Positions 1 through 9,414 of a stretch of DNA of 45,734 nt are shown piece by piece. A model generated the notes under the pieces. The model ran no database searches. It worked only from the letters and a program-made list of their open reading frames with translations, and was not told the DNA's origin. Source of the stretch: Candidatus Kapaibacterium sp. (GTDB lineage: Bacteria > Bacteroidota > Ignavibacteria > Kapaibacteriales > Kapaibacteriaceae); contig JAPLFN010000036.1 of the NCBI GenBank assembly GCA_026390655.1, positions 1 to 45,734 on the forward strand, in the 5' to 3' direction. The translations under genes and the position numbers were made by a program. Position 1 is the first letter of the stretch. Each line of letters opens with the position of its first letter.

Positions 1-1032
1 TCTAAATGTGCGTTGTGCCAACATGTCGGCTCCACGCAGATCTGAACATCCTCCCGTTATCACGATCCCTGCCGCAAGTTGATGTGCTAATCCCGAATCA
101 TGGATCCGCTGAAGAACAAACTCAAAGATCTCTTCCATGCGTGGTTCGATCACCTGACACAAAATTGTCTTTGACAATTCTGTAGGTCTGCGGCCACCGA
201 CACCGGGAACTTGAAAATGCTCATCGCGTAGGATGCTGTCGGAGATCGCATGACCGTGGTCAACCTTGATCTGCTCGGCATCGTTGTTGCGAATTCCCAA
301 GACCGTAACGATATCGTCTGTTACGCGTTGGCCCGCAAGACCGATCACACTTACAGATCGAAGAACGTTATCCTTGTAGATGGCGAGATCAGTGGTGCCA
401 CCACCGATATCCACCAGCGCAACTCCAACCTCACGCTCAGCATCATCCAACACTGCTTGTGAACTAGCGATGCTCTGCAAAACAACTGCATCGACATGAA
501 GGCCTGCACGCTCGGCACACTTGTAGACATTCTCAATCGCCGAGGCTGATGCAGTGATAACGAGAGCATTCGCTTCGAGTCGACGTCCACTCATGCCTAA
601 AGGATCAGAGATCCCATCTTGACCATCAATGATGTAGTCTTGCGCGATCACATGTAGGATGCGTCTATCAGGAGTAACGTGCACCTGACTGAGTTCGTGG
701 TGCAGTCTTTGAACGTCCTCTTCTGAGATCTCTGATGTTCTTGTTGTTACGATACCACGAGTGGTAAACGTGGACACATGCTCACCGCTTACACCAACAA
801 CAACACGCGCGAGTTTATAACCGCTTTGCTGTTCTGCCTTATCGATCGCTGATTTTATGGCTTCAGCGGTCTTATTGATGTTTGTCACTACACCACGTTT
901 AAGTCCGTCACACTCGGCGGTGCCGGTACCGAGTACCTCTGTCACATTCTTTGACGGATCAAATGCAGTGACAACAACGCATACCTTCGTTGTGCCAATA
1001 TCAAGGCCAACATGGATCTCAGGTGTGCTCAT
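1..1032 (-). CDS. ftsA: Cell division protein FtsA (actin-like ATPase), 3' end runs off the window
   Basis: Reverse-strand translation begins MSTPEIHVGLDIGTTKVCVVVTAFDP and contains VGVALVDIGGGTTDLAIY and VIGLAGQRVTDDI...AEQIKVDHGHA, typical of FtsA; start overlaps the stop of ftsQ (ATGA). Confidence 0.93.
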   Translation of the reverse strand, partial: MSTPEIHVGLDIGTTKVCVVVTAFDPSKNVTEVLGTGTAECDGLKRGVVTNINKTAEAIKSAIDKAEQQSGYKLARVVVGVSGEHVSTFTTRGIVTTRTSEISEEDVQRLHHELSQVHVTPDRRILHVIAQDYIIDGQDGISDPLGMSGRRLEANALVITASASAIENVYKCAERAGLHVDAVVLQSIASSQAVLDDAEREVGVALVDIGGGTTDLAIYKDNVLRSVSVIGLAGQRVTDDIVTVLGIRNNDAEQIKVDHGHAISDSILRDEHFQVPGVGGRRPTELSKTILCQVIEPRMEEIFEFVLQRIHDSGLAHQLAAGIVITGGCSDLRGADMLAQRTFR

Positions 1033-1764
1033 GATGCGCGCACCAGGACAACTTGATTGTGCCAGCGAAGGTCAACACCAGTAATGGTGGCCATGTCCAG
1101 TTTCTGTGACGTCTCGCCCCAAAACACATTCATGTCCGCAAATGCTAGAGTAGCGCGCGTTGCATCCATTACACCAAGCCGCCACGTTGTGTCGTCCGTC
1201 ACAATCTCTACACAGCGCGTGCGCCGATCGAAGCGGACTTCAGAGATCGCCTGATACAACATCGGATTCAATGTCCTAGAGCCGGCTATCAACACACTCA
1301 CGATGTGTTGCACATCAGTCGCAATTAGCTCTGTTCCATCCATTGCCTGTAACACAGGAACATTGTGTGCAGTACGTTCAACAGCGTTTGGAAGAACTAC
1401 TCCCATGGCATCAACGTATCGCAATGTCCCGTCCGCGCGAACAACATGCGCTACAGGGAGCCTCTCTTCAACATCGACAGTTATCTCTCGTACACCGGTA
1501 AAGTGGAATGCACTCTACACACAATCTCACGTCAGCGAGCGTTAAGGTCTTGAGATTTTTATTCTTAAGCGTATCCACTGCGTGTTGAACGGCAATTCGG
1601 CTAAGTCCGGTTGCTCCCACTACATTCACCTGCGTGATATGCTGACGTTCGTGCCATTGGGTGGCCATGAAGCCAAGGAAAACTACCCCTAGTATGGTGA
1701 TGACGAGCCCCGATGACCTGCGGTCACCGTTTTGCTTCATTGCATCACGTCCCTTCTTCGCCAC
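1029..1764 (-). pseudogene. ftsQ: Cell division protein FtsQ/DivIB (POTRA), split by a frameshift near 1500-1515
   Basis: ORF 1468-1764 (TM + POTRA start ITQVNVVGATGLSRIAV) ends abruptly; the next frame continues TGVREITVDVEERLPVAHVVRADGTLRYVDAMGVVLP into ORF 1029-1424; located directly upstream of ftsA. Confidence 0.8.
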
Positions 1765-1778
1765 AATCGCCCTCCGTT

Positions 1779-2560
1779 TGTGGAAAACTCGGTCGAGTTA
1801 TTCACACATGTGGTTAACCGCACCCTGATCGCCTTTTTTCGGCCTGATTTCAGCCTGCCTTGCTCCCCGATATCTCTGCGCTCTACAAGGAGTTACGACC
1901 TCCGCAAATGTAATACGCGACGGTACAATAAGCAATAGCAATATGAAGGAATAAACTCGGGGTTGTAAACAGGTTATCCACACCGAGTGGACATCTTTGA
2001 AAAATCAGCTGAGAGACCTCGTTCGTCCCCCGTCCACGAGGATGCTTGTACCAGTGATGTACGATGCGGCCGGAGAGGCTAGAAAGCCCACTGCATTAGC
2101 GATTTCTTCCGGTTTGGCGAAGCGTCCCATGGGGATTTCGCTCATCATCGAAGACCTGACGTCGTCCTGCGAACGCCCTTGATTGATGGCATTCCGAGTA
2201 ATGATCGACGTTAGCCTATCGGTCTCGGTTGCGCCAGGCAAGACGTTGTTAACAGTGATTCCTCGTCCGGCCAGTTCGTTCGCCATGGTCTTCGACCAAC
2301 TGGCCATCGCCCCACGGATCGTGTTACTTACTCCCAGACCCTCGATAGGTTGCTTAACAGATGTGGATATGATGTTGATTACCCTACCGTATCGCTCAAG
2401 TGTCATGCCCGGCACAAGAACCTTTGTGAGCTGATGAGCTACAAGGATATGATTTGAAAAGGCTTGAACTAGGCTTTCCACAGGACTATCCACAAGGGAT
2501 CCGCCTGCTGGCCCCGCTGTGTTATTCACAAGGATGTGGATAATGCCATGACTTTCCACA
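1779..2560. promoter_or_regulatory. Cluster of DnaA boxes (candidate oriC or DnaA-binding locus)
   Basis: Exact TTATNCACA at 1798-1806(+), 1974-1982(+), 2522-2530(+), 2535-2543(-); TTTTCCACA at 1779-1787(-); one-mismatch boxes at 1809-1817(-), 2362-2370(-), 2474-2482(+), 2486-2494(+), 2552-2560(+). Confidence 0.5.
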
Positions 2561-2796
2561 TGGTTCTTCACTTGTGTTAACAACTCTACCTCGTCGCTCA
2601 TGTCAGCGGAGATCGCATTATGTCGCTGACCGCCATGTACATGCAAGCTTTCAAGTGCCTCCTGTAGGATCTCGGGGTTCCGAGCAACGATTGTGACGGA
2701 TGCCCCATTGCGGGCAAGTTCCTGAGCCGCAGCCCTGCCGATACCCTGTGAGCCTCCACAGACGAGGGCTCGTTTACCTACAAGTGAGAGTTCCAT
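2005..2796 (-). CDS. Short-chain dehydrogenase/reductase (SDR) family oxidoreductase
   Basis: GGSQGIGRAAAQELA Rossmann motif, ILVNNTAG, C-terminal GFLASPAASYITGTSILVDGG. Confidence 0.92.
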   Translation of the reverse strand: MELSLVGKRALVCGGSQGIGRAAAQELARNGASVTIVARNPEILQEALESLHVHGGQRHNAISADMSDEVELLTQVKNHVESHGIIHILVNNTAGPAGGSLVDSPVESLVQAFSNHILVAHQLTKVLVPGMTLERYGRVINIISTSVKQPIEGLGVSNTIRGAMASWSKTMANELAGRGITVNNVLPGATETDRLTSIITRNAINQGRSQDDVRSSMMSEIPMGRFAKPEEIANAVGFLASPAASYITGTSILVDGGRTRSLS

Positions 2797-2851
2797 TGCG
2801 TTCCTTGTACTTTTGTGATTCGCGAATCTACCACGTGGAAGAGGACCTTTG

Positions 2852-3373
2852 ATGGCAATCCGCCCAGCTTTTCATCTTCAGACCTGGATCGAAGAACACC
2901 GTCACCTGCTGAAGCCCCCTGTGGGCAATGCAAAAGTGTACGAAGACACCGATTTCATTGTGATGATCGTGGGCGGGCCTAACTCCCGAAAAGATTATCA
3001 TTACAATGAAGGCGAGGAGTTCTTCTACCAGATAGAAGGCGACGTTATAGTGAAGATCATCGATGAGGGTCAGCCGAGAGATATCCATATAAAACAGGGC
3101 GACATCTTTCTTCTGCCGCCACGAACTCCGCACTCTCCGCAACGTCCGGCGAACACTGTTGGACTCGTCATCGAACGCAAGCGCGAAACAGAGGAGCTTG
3201 ACGCGTTCATGTGGTTCTGCGAGAACTGCGGGACAAAGCTCTATGAGGAGTTCATGCCCCTTACTGACATCGTTACACAGTTACCTCCAGTGTTTGAACG
3301 ATTCTGGGCTGATATGGATCACCGCACGTGCAGTAGATGCGGAACTGTTATCCAGCCCCCTGTCAAGAGCTAA
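2852..3373 (+). CDS. nbaC: 3-hydroxyanthranilate 3,4-dioxygenase
   Basis: DYHYNEGEEFFYQIEGD...IFLLPPRTPHSPQRPANTVGLVIERKR...ENCGTKLYEEFMPLTDIVTQLPPVFERF...CSRCG; cupin with C-terminal Cys pairs. Confidence 0.93.
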   Translation: MAIRPAFHLQTWIEEHRHLLKPPVGNAKVYEDTDFIVMIVGGPNSRKDYHYNEGEEFFYQIEGDVIVKIIDEGQPRDIHIKQGDIFLLPPRTPHSPQRPANTVGLVIERKRETEELDAFMWFCENCGTKLYEEFMPLTDIVTQLPPVFERFWADMDHRTCSRCGTVIQPPVKS

Positions 3374-3375
3374 CC

Positions 3376-4431
3376 ATGCTTAAAGTAGACTGTCATGCAC
3401 ACATCCTCCCCGAACGCTGGCCTTCACTGAAGGACAAGTTTGGCTATGGCGGTTTCATAGAGCTTGATCACTACGCACCCGGGAAAGCCCGCATGATGGG
3501 TGACGATGGGACGTTCTTTAGAGACATCGATGAAAATTGTTGGAACCCCCTCGCCATCCTGCGCGACATGGACGCCAACAACGTGGATGCAATGGTGCTT
3601 TGTACGGTACCCGTGCTGTTCTCCTATTGGGCCCAGCCAGCCGATGCCTTGTACTGGACTCAATTTCTCAATGACCACTTGGCAGGGGTAGTGGGAGATC
3701 ATCCACGTAGATTTATCGGACTCGGCACGTTACCAATGCAGGACATTGATCTTGCCATATCGGAAATGAAGAGATGTGTCGGAGAGCTCGGATTCCCTGG
3801 CATCGAGATCGGGACGAATATCAATGGAATGAACCTTGATGACAAGTCTCTTTTCCCATTCTGGGAAGCAGCCGAGGAACTAGGCGCAGCGATCTTTGTA
3901 CACCCATGGGAAATGATGGGTTCGGATCGGACAAAAAAGTACTTCCAACAGTGGCTCGTTGGTATGCCAGCCGAAACAACGCTTTCAGTTACGTCCATGA
4001 TTTTCGGTGGTGTGTTTGATGCGTTTCCGAAGCTTCGTGTGATGTTTTCTCACGCAGGGGGCTCCTTCCCCTTTACGCTGGGGCGAATCTCTCACGGTTA
4101 TCATGCACGACCGGATCTGTGCAACGTAAACGTGGTTCATGACCCGAAAGAATACGTCGGACGCTTCTGGGTGGACTCCATAACTCACAATGCAGATGCT
4201 CTGCGATTTCTCCTAGCTCTAATGGGGCCTGAAAAGATTGCATACGGAACGGATTACCCTTTTCCGCTGGGCGACCTTGAACACGGAAAGTTTATCTCCG
4301 ATATGCAGGATCTTTCTCCGGCGCTAAAAGATCAATTGTTCGCGGGCACAGTTTTGGATTTCCTCGGACTTCATGCCAAGGACTACGAACCATGGCCAAG
4401 TTCTGCTGAATCTGACATTGTCTTCGAATAG
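3376..4431 (+). CDS. 2-amino-3-carboxymuconate-6-semialdehyde decarboxylase (ACMSD) family amidohydrolase
   Basis: MLKVDCHAHILPERWP, FVHPWEMMG, MIFGGVFDAFPKLRVMFSHAGGSFPFTLGRISHG, YGTDYPFPLGDLE; adjacent to 3-HAA dioxygenase. Confidence 0.92.
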   Translation: MLKVDCHAHILPERWPSLKDKFGYGGFIELDHYAPGKARMMGDDGTFFRDIDENCWNPLAILRDMDANNVDAMVLCTVPVLFSYWAQPADALYWTQFLNDHLAGVVGDHPRRFIGLGTLPMQDIDLAISEMKRCVGELGFPGIEIGTNINGMNLDDKSLFPFWEAAEELGAAIFVHPWEMMGSDRTKKYFQQWLVGMPAETTLSVTSMIFGGVFDAFPKLRVMFSHAGGSFPFTLGRISHGYHARPDLCNVNVVHDPKEYVGRFWVDSITHNADALRFLLALMGPEKIAYGTDYPFPLGDLEHGKFISDMQDLSPALKDQLFAGTVLDFLGLHAKDYEPWPSSAESDIVFE

Positions 4432-4471
4432 TCTTGCAATCAAAATCCTAACCTTCCGTAGATTTGCCCCT

Positions 4472-4556
4472 GGAGGGCTCGCATAATGGTATTGCAGCTG
4501 TCTTGAAAACAGCCGGGTTTGCGCCTGTGGGGGTTCGAGTCCCTCGCCCTCCGCCA
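4472..4556 (+). tRNA. tRNA-Ser(UGA), CCA encoded
   Basis: Acceptor GGAGGGC/GCCCTCC, anticodon stem-loop GCTGT-CTTGAAA-ACAGC (anticodon TGA), 15-nt variable arm, T-arm GGGGG-TTCGAGT-CCCTC, 3' CCA. Confidence 0.95.
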
Positions 4557-4599
4557 TTTTTTTACCGACGTCGCGGTCTATCCGCCGGAGAGAGATTAC

Positions 4600-5370
4600 A
4601 TGTTCCGTTTTCTGCTGCTTGGTGCGTTTGCTACTCTGATCCTTTCAGCCTGCAGCGAAACCACAACAAACCCTTCCCCTACAGGTGTATATGTTGTTTC
4701 AAAGGCTGGCTCATACTACATCCACGACAATGTATATGTGAAGATCACCAATGCGGGCGTAACAGCGGACTCACTGTTGCCGCGCGACAGTACGGCTGCA
4801 AATGGCACGCAAACGATAGCAGGTAAGTCGGCCGCAACTTCTTATGTCTTTGTGGGCGGAGTGCCAGTTGATACAACGTTCGTTGCGCAAGAAGGCACCA
4901 AGGTCAACGAGTATTATCCTGTGGAGTTCACAATCCTCGGAGCAACAGTGAACCTAGGCACGAAGTGGGTGACGACGTTTGATGAGGCTTTGACTTCATG
5001 GACCGCTCTAAATGACACCGTACCAGAGTTCGAACTGAAGGCTGGCCCCACTGGCCCGACTTATTATCTCTCTGCAAAGTTGAACTTCACAGGTTCAAAA
5101 AATGGAACAGAGGTCCTGATGGTAAATGGGGCAAGCATCACGGCAACAAAATCGGCCATTAACCTGAACGCCACGATCTACGTAGCATTTTCTCCGGGTG
5201 GCTTGGCCACTGCGGTGCCAATTAGCTTGGTGCGCACGTATTGGTTTGCCAATGGATATGGCACTCTGAAGATTGTGCAGGACGCCAAGGTGATCAATGC
5301 GCCCCCACTTCCTGCTACTGGAGTTCCAGGCTTGCGTCAGACAGTTGTTCGCCTAAACGTCGTGCAGTAA
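4600..5370 (+). CDS. Hypothetical lipoprotein
   Basis: MFRFLLLGAFATLILSACSETTT lipobox signal peptide; the longer ORF start at 4519 would overlap the tRNA. Confidence 0.7.
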   Translation: MFRFLLLGAFATLILSACSETTTNPSPTGVYVVSKAGSYYIHDNVYVKITNAGVTADSLLPRDSTAANGTQTIAGKSAATSYVFVGGVPVDTTFVAQEGTKVNEYYPVEFTILGATVNLGTKWVTTFDEALTSWTALNDTVPEFELKAGPTGPTYYLSAKLNFTGSKNGTEVLMVNGASITATKSAINLNATIYVAFSPGGLATAVPISLVRTYWFANGYGTLKIVQDAKVINAPPLPATGVPGLRQTVVRLNVVQ

Positions 5371-5393
5371 CAGATCAAGTTCATCAAAGCACT

Positions 5394-5430
5394 CAAAAGG
5401 GCTCGCAGGTAACTGCGAGCCCTTTTTTTA
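5394..5430 (+). terminator. Rho-independent terminator
   Basis: AAAAGGGCTCGCAG-GTAA-CTGCGAGCCCTTTTTTT perfect hairpin plus U-tract just after the lipoprotein gene. Confidence 0.9.
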
Positions 5431-5439
5431 TACATATGA

Positions 5440-8436
5440 TCAATTGATGACTAGAGTCGCCAGATCTACAACTTGTGCCTTGCCGGAGAGCCTTACCGTG
5501 GTGCTGATTTTTTGCTCTCCCACCATTCCGTAGTTGCGATACACGGTCACCTGTATGGTAGTAGGGCCCGCCAGCCTCTGTTGTCGGTCTCCGAAGTAGT
5601 TGGCCTGTATGGCAAACGTTCCCTTTGTAGCCTTTTTCTGCATGAACTCTTCTGGACCGTATCCACCAGTTAGATCGGAAGATAGTCTTCCTCCCGACCC
5701 GGTGAATCTATGACCATAGTAGCATTTCTCCTTGTTCGGATCGAGCACCCAAAGGTCTATGTCACAGTTATCAGAATCCCAGTCCATCACCACTCGAATG
5801 TCTGACGCTACAGAGTATCGCAATACGGCAGGGATTGCTGAAACGTTTACCGAACTCGCATACTTCCCAATAATGTGATTCATCTCGTTAAGAGCTATAA
5901 GCTCCACCTCAGGGAAACGAGTGTCCCATTTGCGCAACGCCATGCTATAGAGCAGGTCAACAGCCTGTTGATGTTTACCTGCCGCATCTAATGCGAGAGC
6001 CAAATCACGATACGACTGCGGTTCTTCATCACGAATCTCGCGAACATCAGTGAAGACATCTATCGCATACGCTGGCTGGTCAAGTTGTAGAAGCCTTCGC
6101 GCCAGGATCCTCATCATCTGGTGATTCTCACCTTCGAGCTCTGCCAGGTTCGTCAAGACGCGCAGTGCTTCGCTACGGAGCCCCTTTTCACGAAGGGCAT
6201 CGGATACGTCGAGAAAGAATCCAGTGTTGAGGCGGTACTTCCCTCTGTTGTCCAGGTACCAAGAATAGATCGATTCCTTGGTACATGCCTTTAGAGCCCC
6301 TATCCACGCGTCCCGGTTAATCGGAGCAACTCGAATGATGTCACCACCTGAGGTTGATGGCTCTTCTCTTGCGATGCTGTTGTGCGCAGGCGACGGCGCA
6401 GCTGGAGCAACGGCATCATCCGAGACAGCCGATAGCCGAGCAACAGAACCAACTCCACCGCTAAAACTTTGCACGTTCACTTCTTCAGTTTCACTAACAC
6501 GCATTCGACTCCGCATAGGCGCGGCAAGAGGTCCTTGAGCGCCCTTTGCCAACGCAGGAACTGGTTTCGAATCGTGTGATGCATCGTACCACGTTTTCCA
6601 TGCATTCACCAAGCCCGTTAAATATCCTAGTCGGCTCTCTGGACTCTCTGGAACGATCGTAGGTCTTGAACTCTTCTGCTCTCGCCATTGAGCCAAGAGC
6701 TGTGGCTCGCTTGCAGGGGGCTGAATATCATATTGAACGTAGTCATTGAGGGTCTCGAGTACGAGAAGTGATGTACCTGGTGTAACGATCCCAAAGCGCA
6801 TGCCGAGTTGTGTGATATCCTTTGCACGAGCTCTGCGGTCACCGGCCATGGTCTTGAGTTCTTGTTGTGCCCACTGCCGGGCCGCTGTTTGGCCTTCCAC
6901 ACGATGCTCTGTAGCATTGATCACAACCGAACGACGATCGATGATGGCACCATTCAGCGTGTACGTCAATTCAAGTGAAGCAGATGCACTCTTGAGCTTC
7001 CCAACGATCGTGGTACATAAACCTGCTTCAACCGATGCGGTAGGGTAGATCGTTTCCATTTCACCCTCTACCACTCGAACAGAAGCCAGCATCACTCTCG
7101 AGGTGAAGATGGATGACAACGCATCTTCGACCGACGTCACACGAAGATCATACACACGGCCCCCAGAGCTCGTGCAAAGGAAACGAAGGAGATCGATGTC
7201 GGCTAGTGTACTAGAAACGATCCCGATAACAGGGGTCGTTCCCATCTCGGGTTTATGCAGACCAAAGGTGCTCAGGCCATCAGACACGAGAAAGGTGAGT
7301 TCACCTGGGAATCGATTGAACGGTACAGCTCCAAGCTGGGTCGCGCCATCATATGTAAGATTCGTCAAGACCCTTCGCAGATCGTCCCAGCGTCCATTAA
7401 GCACAGAAAAACGTTGCTCGCGTATCATCTCATGTGCAAACACGTGGAGGTTCACCTCAACATCACGATTACGTGCGAAATAGGCATCAAAAAACACGAG
7501 CTCCTTCTCGTGGTCGCGTGTATCACCAGAGAGCGAAGCATCCCAAGCAATCGTGATAGACTTCGGTAAGGGGCGAGGGACGGCCTGCTGCGTTGTTTGC
7601 GGACCAGCCACAACAACGGACGCAAATGTCTCGCTGCCTTGTTCATTAACGGTTACTACCTGCGCAGCAGGATCTACTGGCACGTCAATAACAAATGGCT
7701 GCTTGATGAGAAACTTTGTGCGCGTAACAGATGATGTGAACTGACGTCCGCGATTGGAGAATGGGATCTGCTCGGTGCTATTTCCTGAAAGTTGAGGAAC
7801 GGAACCAAACGCTGCAACATCAACATCCCAAGAGAATGCGTCAACTGTGTCATCCACGGCGATTGGTAGAGTATACTGCAAACCGTCAGGCCCTTGAGTA
7901 AGCTCTTGCTCGTAGGCGATGAGAATTCGCCGTGTGCTTCGTGGATTGATCGGATAGATACGAGTGCGAAAAGCATTGTCGCGCGTCCACTCCAGGAGGG
8001 CAGGATCCACTCCCTTGCGTTCTATGGCCTCGAACGTAGCGCGAGCCTTGGATTTGTCAACCACCACTGCGTCACGGAGCTTCCCGTTCAGATCGAGAGC
8101 AAATCGAGAGACGGTTTGACCGTCGGAGATCGGGAATGAGAACTGACCTTCGAGTATTCGATCATTCGGAGTGAGTACAACGATCTCAAGAGCGGTGGTT
8201 GCGAGAGTACCGCGTATGTCCGTGGTTGCCTTCATTGAGGTTATGCGAAGGGTCGTCTGTAGGCCGTTCCCATCGGTAATGAACACTCCGAAACGAGTGC
8301 TTGGAGCTAAATGCTTGCTCATTAAAGAGTCTGTTTTCTTTGGAGTCTGCTGACGTCGACCAGGTTGCAACTGGACGAACGACGCAACGAGAAGGACGGG
8401 GATGAGCGTAATGGCGAGTGCGAAGAGTTTTGTCAT
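5440..8436 (-). CDS. VIT domain / von Willebrand A / TPR-like / DUF2135 large exported protein
   Basis: N-terminal signal/TM; VIT-like region (GQFSFPISDGQTVSRFALDLNGKLRDAVVVDKSKARATFEAIERKGVDPALLEWTRDNAFRTRIYPI); MIDAS-like DASLS; C-terminal VVMDWDSDNCDIDLWVLDPNKEKCYYGHRFTGSGGRLSSDLTGGYGPEEF (DUF2135-like). Confidence 0.8.
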   Translation of the reverse strand: MTKLFALAITLIPVLLVASFVQLQPGRRQQTPKKTDSLMSKHLAPSTRFGVFITDGNGLQTTLRITSMKATTDIRGTLATTALEIVVLTPNDRILEGQFSFPISDGQTVSRFALDLNGKLRDAVVVDKSKARATFEAIERKGVDPALLEWTRDNAFRTRIYPINPRSTRRILIAYEQELTQGPDGLQYTLPIAVDDTVDAFSWDVDVAAFGSVPQLSGNSTEQIPFSNRGRQFTSSVTRTKFLIKQPFVIDVPVDPAAQVVTVNEQGSETFASVVVAGPQTTQQAVPRPLPKSITIAWDASLSGDTRDHEKELVFFDAYFARNRDVEVNLHVFAHEMIREQRFSVLNGRWDDLRRVLTNLTYDGATQLGAVPFNRFPGELTFLVSDGLSTFGLHKPEMGTTPVIGIVSSTLADIDLLRFLCTSSGGRVYDLRVTSVEDALSSIFTSRVMLASVRVVEGEMETIYPTASVEAGLCTTIVGKLKSASASLELTYTLNGAIIDRRSVVINATEHRVEGQTAARQWAQQELKTMAGDRRARAKDITQLGMRFGIVTPGTSLLVLETLNDYVQYDIQPPASEPQLLAQWREQKSSRPTIVPESPESRLGYLTGLVNAWKTWYDASHDSKPVPALAKGAQGPLAAPMRSRMRVSETEEVNVQSFSGGVGSVARLSAVSDDAVAPAAPSPAHNSIAREEPSTSGGDIIRVAPINRDAWIGALKACTKESIYSWYLDNRGKYRLNTGFFLDVSDALREKGLRSEALRVLTNLAELEGENHQMMRILARRLLQLDQPAYAIDVFTDVREIRDEEPQSYRDLALALDAAGKHQQAVDLLYSMALRKWDTRFPEVELIALNEMNHIIGKYASSVNVSAIPAVLRYSVASDIRVVMDWDSDNCDIDLWVLDPNKEKCYYGHRFTGSGGRLSSDLTGGYGPEEFMQKKATKGTFAIQANYFGDRQQRLAGPTTIQVTVYRNYGMVGEQKISTTVRLSGKAQVVDLATLVIN

Positions 8437-8451
8437 GATGGTCTCCCCTAT

Positions 8452-9414
8452 TTATCGTTGAATGAGAAGGCGTTGAACGAGGCGCGAGCCAACTTGGGGC
8501 AGGTCTATCACTACCAGTACCATTCCTGGGGGAAGCGACTGCAGACCATCGAGAACTACGGACGTAGTTCCCTGAGAAAGCATTTGCGTGCTCGCGATTG
8601 CTGCTAAGAGACGCCCGGAAACATCCATTATCGAGACCGATGCGGATGTGGCCTGTGTGGACGAGATCTGTAGTGTTGCCACATCCCCGCTGACGGGGTT
8701 TGGAAAGAGTTTCTCGACGTACATTCCCTCCGCCGCATTTCGATGCTCCTGATACGCTGTGATCTTTGGCTCGATGAGCTTGGCGTCCTCTGGTGCGAAC
8801 CACAACATTGCTACTACGTTCTGATGAAGATGAGTCGGGTAAGTTTGTAGAGCCACTCGGATGGGCACAAGGTCATTCATTGAGGGATCGCCAGTACTCG
8901 GATCATACCACGAAGCATACGCCCCCTTATCATCATAGAGCGTTACTGCAATTGGCGTCCTTTCTAGACTCTCTTCTGTCGTTGGCTTAAGCGAGATTCC
9001 GCCAGCAGAGATTGCAACGCGCTGCCCGTCTTCGACGAACCATACTGTCCTCGCGTTTGTGAACAGCCCAAGCTCAGCAAGCTCGTCATTCGACGTTGCG
9101 AGAGCGGTAATGAGCGTTCTAGGTGAAACCTCTTGAACGCGATCCACTTCAGAGCGAGACTGAATAGTGGGCTCCTGGTGTGGAGCAACAGCCTCCACAA
9201 TTGGTACTGTGGGAGTCACTTGAGGATCCACAGTATTCATCATATAAACCGTTGCAACTCCGGCCACGGCTAGCACGGCACCACTGACCATCACACTAGG
9301 TCTTTGCAGAAAGGGGCGAAGGGTATTTTGAACAGGAGGAATCGCCGATGACGGAGTTAACATCGAGAGTATCTCGTCATCAGTGAAGAGTGGTTCATGT
9401 TGTTGTGCGTTCAT
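8452..9414 (-). CDS. Anti-sigma-like single-pass membrane protein with C-terminal T9SS type A sorting-like domain
   Basis: Hydrophilic N-terminus, one TM (VMVSGAVLAVAGVATVYMM), C-terminal EKLFPNPVSGDVATLQISS...VSIMDVSGRLLAAI...LPPGMVLVVI...RLLIQR; overlaps the upstream ECF sigma gene by 4 nt. Confidence 0.7.
   Translation of the reverse strand: MNAQQHEPLFTDDEILSMLTPSSAIPPVQNTLRPFLQRPSVMVSGAVLAVAGVATVYMMNTVDPQVTPTVPIVEAVAPHQEPTIQSRSEVDRVQEVSPRTLITALATSNDELAELGLFTNARTVWFVEDGQRVAISAGGISLKPTTEESLERTPIAVTLYDDKGAYASWYDPSTGDPSMNDLVPIRVALQTYPTHLHQNVVAMLWFAPEDAKLIEPKITAYQEHRNAAEGMYVEKLFPNPVSGDVATLQISSTQATSASVSIMDVSGRLLAAIASTQMLSQGTTSVVLDGLQSLPPGMVLVVIDLPQVGSRLVQRLLIQR

Noticed and set aside
1798-1983. 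61-aa minus ORF in the ftsQ-SDR gap with a hydrophobic N-terminus
   Set aside because: Could be read as a small exported peptide, but it coincides with the DnaA-box region and has no supporting motif.
2808-2815. TACTTTTG (TAnnTTTG) upstream of the 3-HAA dioxygenase
   Set aside because: Matches the Bacteroidota -7 consensus but an 8-mer with four fixed bases pairs is common by chance and no -33 TTG is well spaced.
4464-4826. ORFs across the tRNA (4464-4826 and the 4519 start)
   Set aside because: Translation through tRNA-Ser; the convincing lipoprotein start is ATG 4600.
8186-8803. 205-aa minus-strand ORF
   Set aside because: Overlaps the VIT protein and the sorting-domain membrane protein in another frame; composition rich in R/H/S typical of a shadow ORF.
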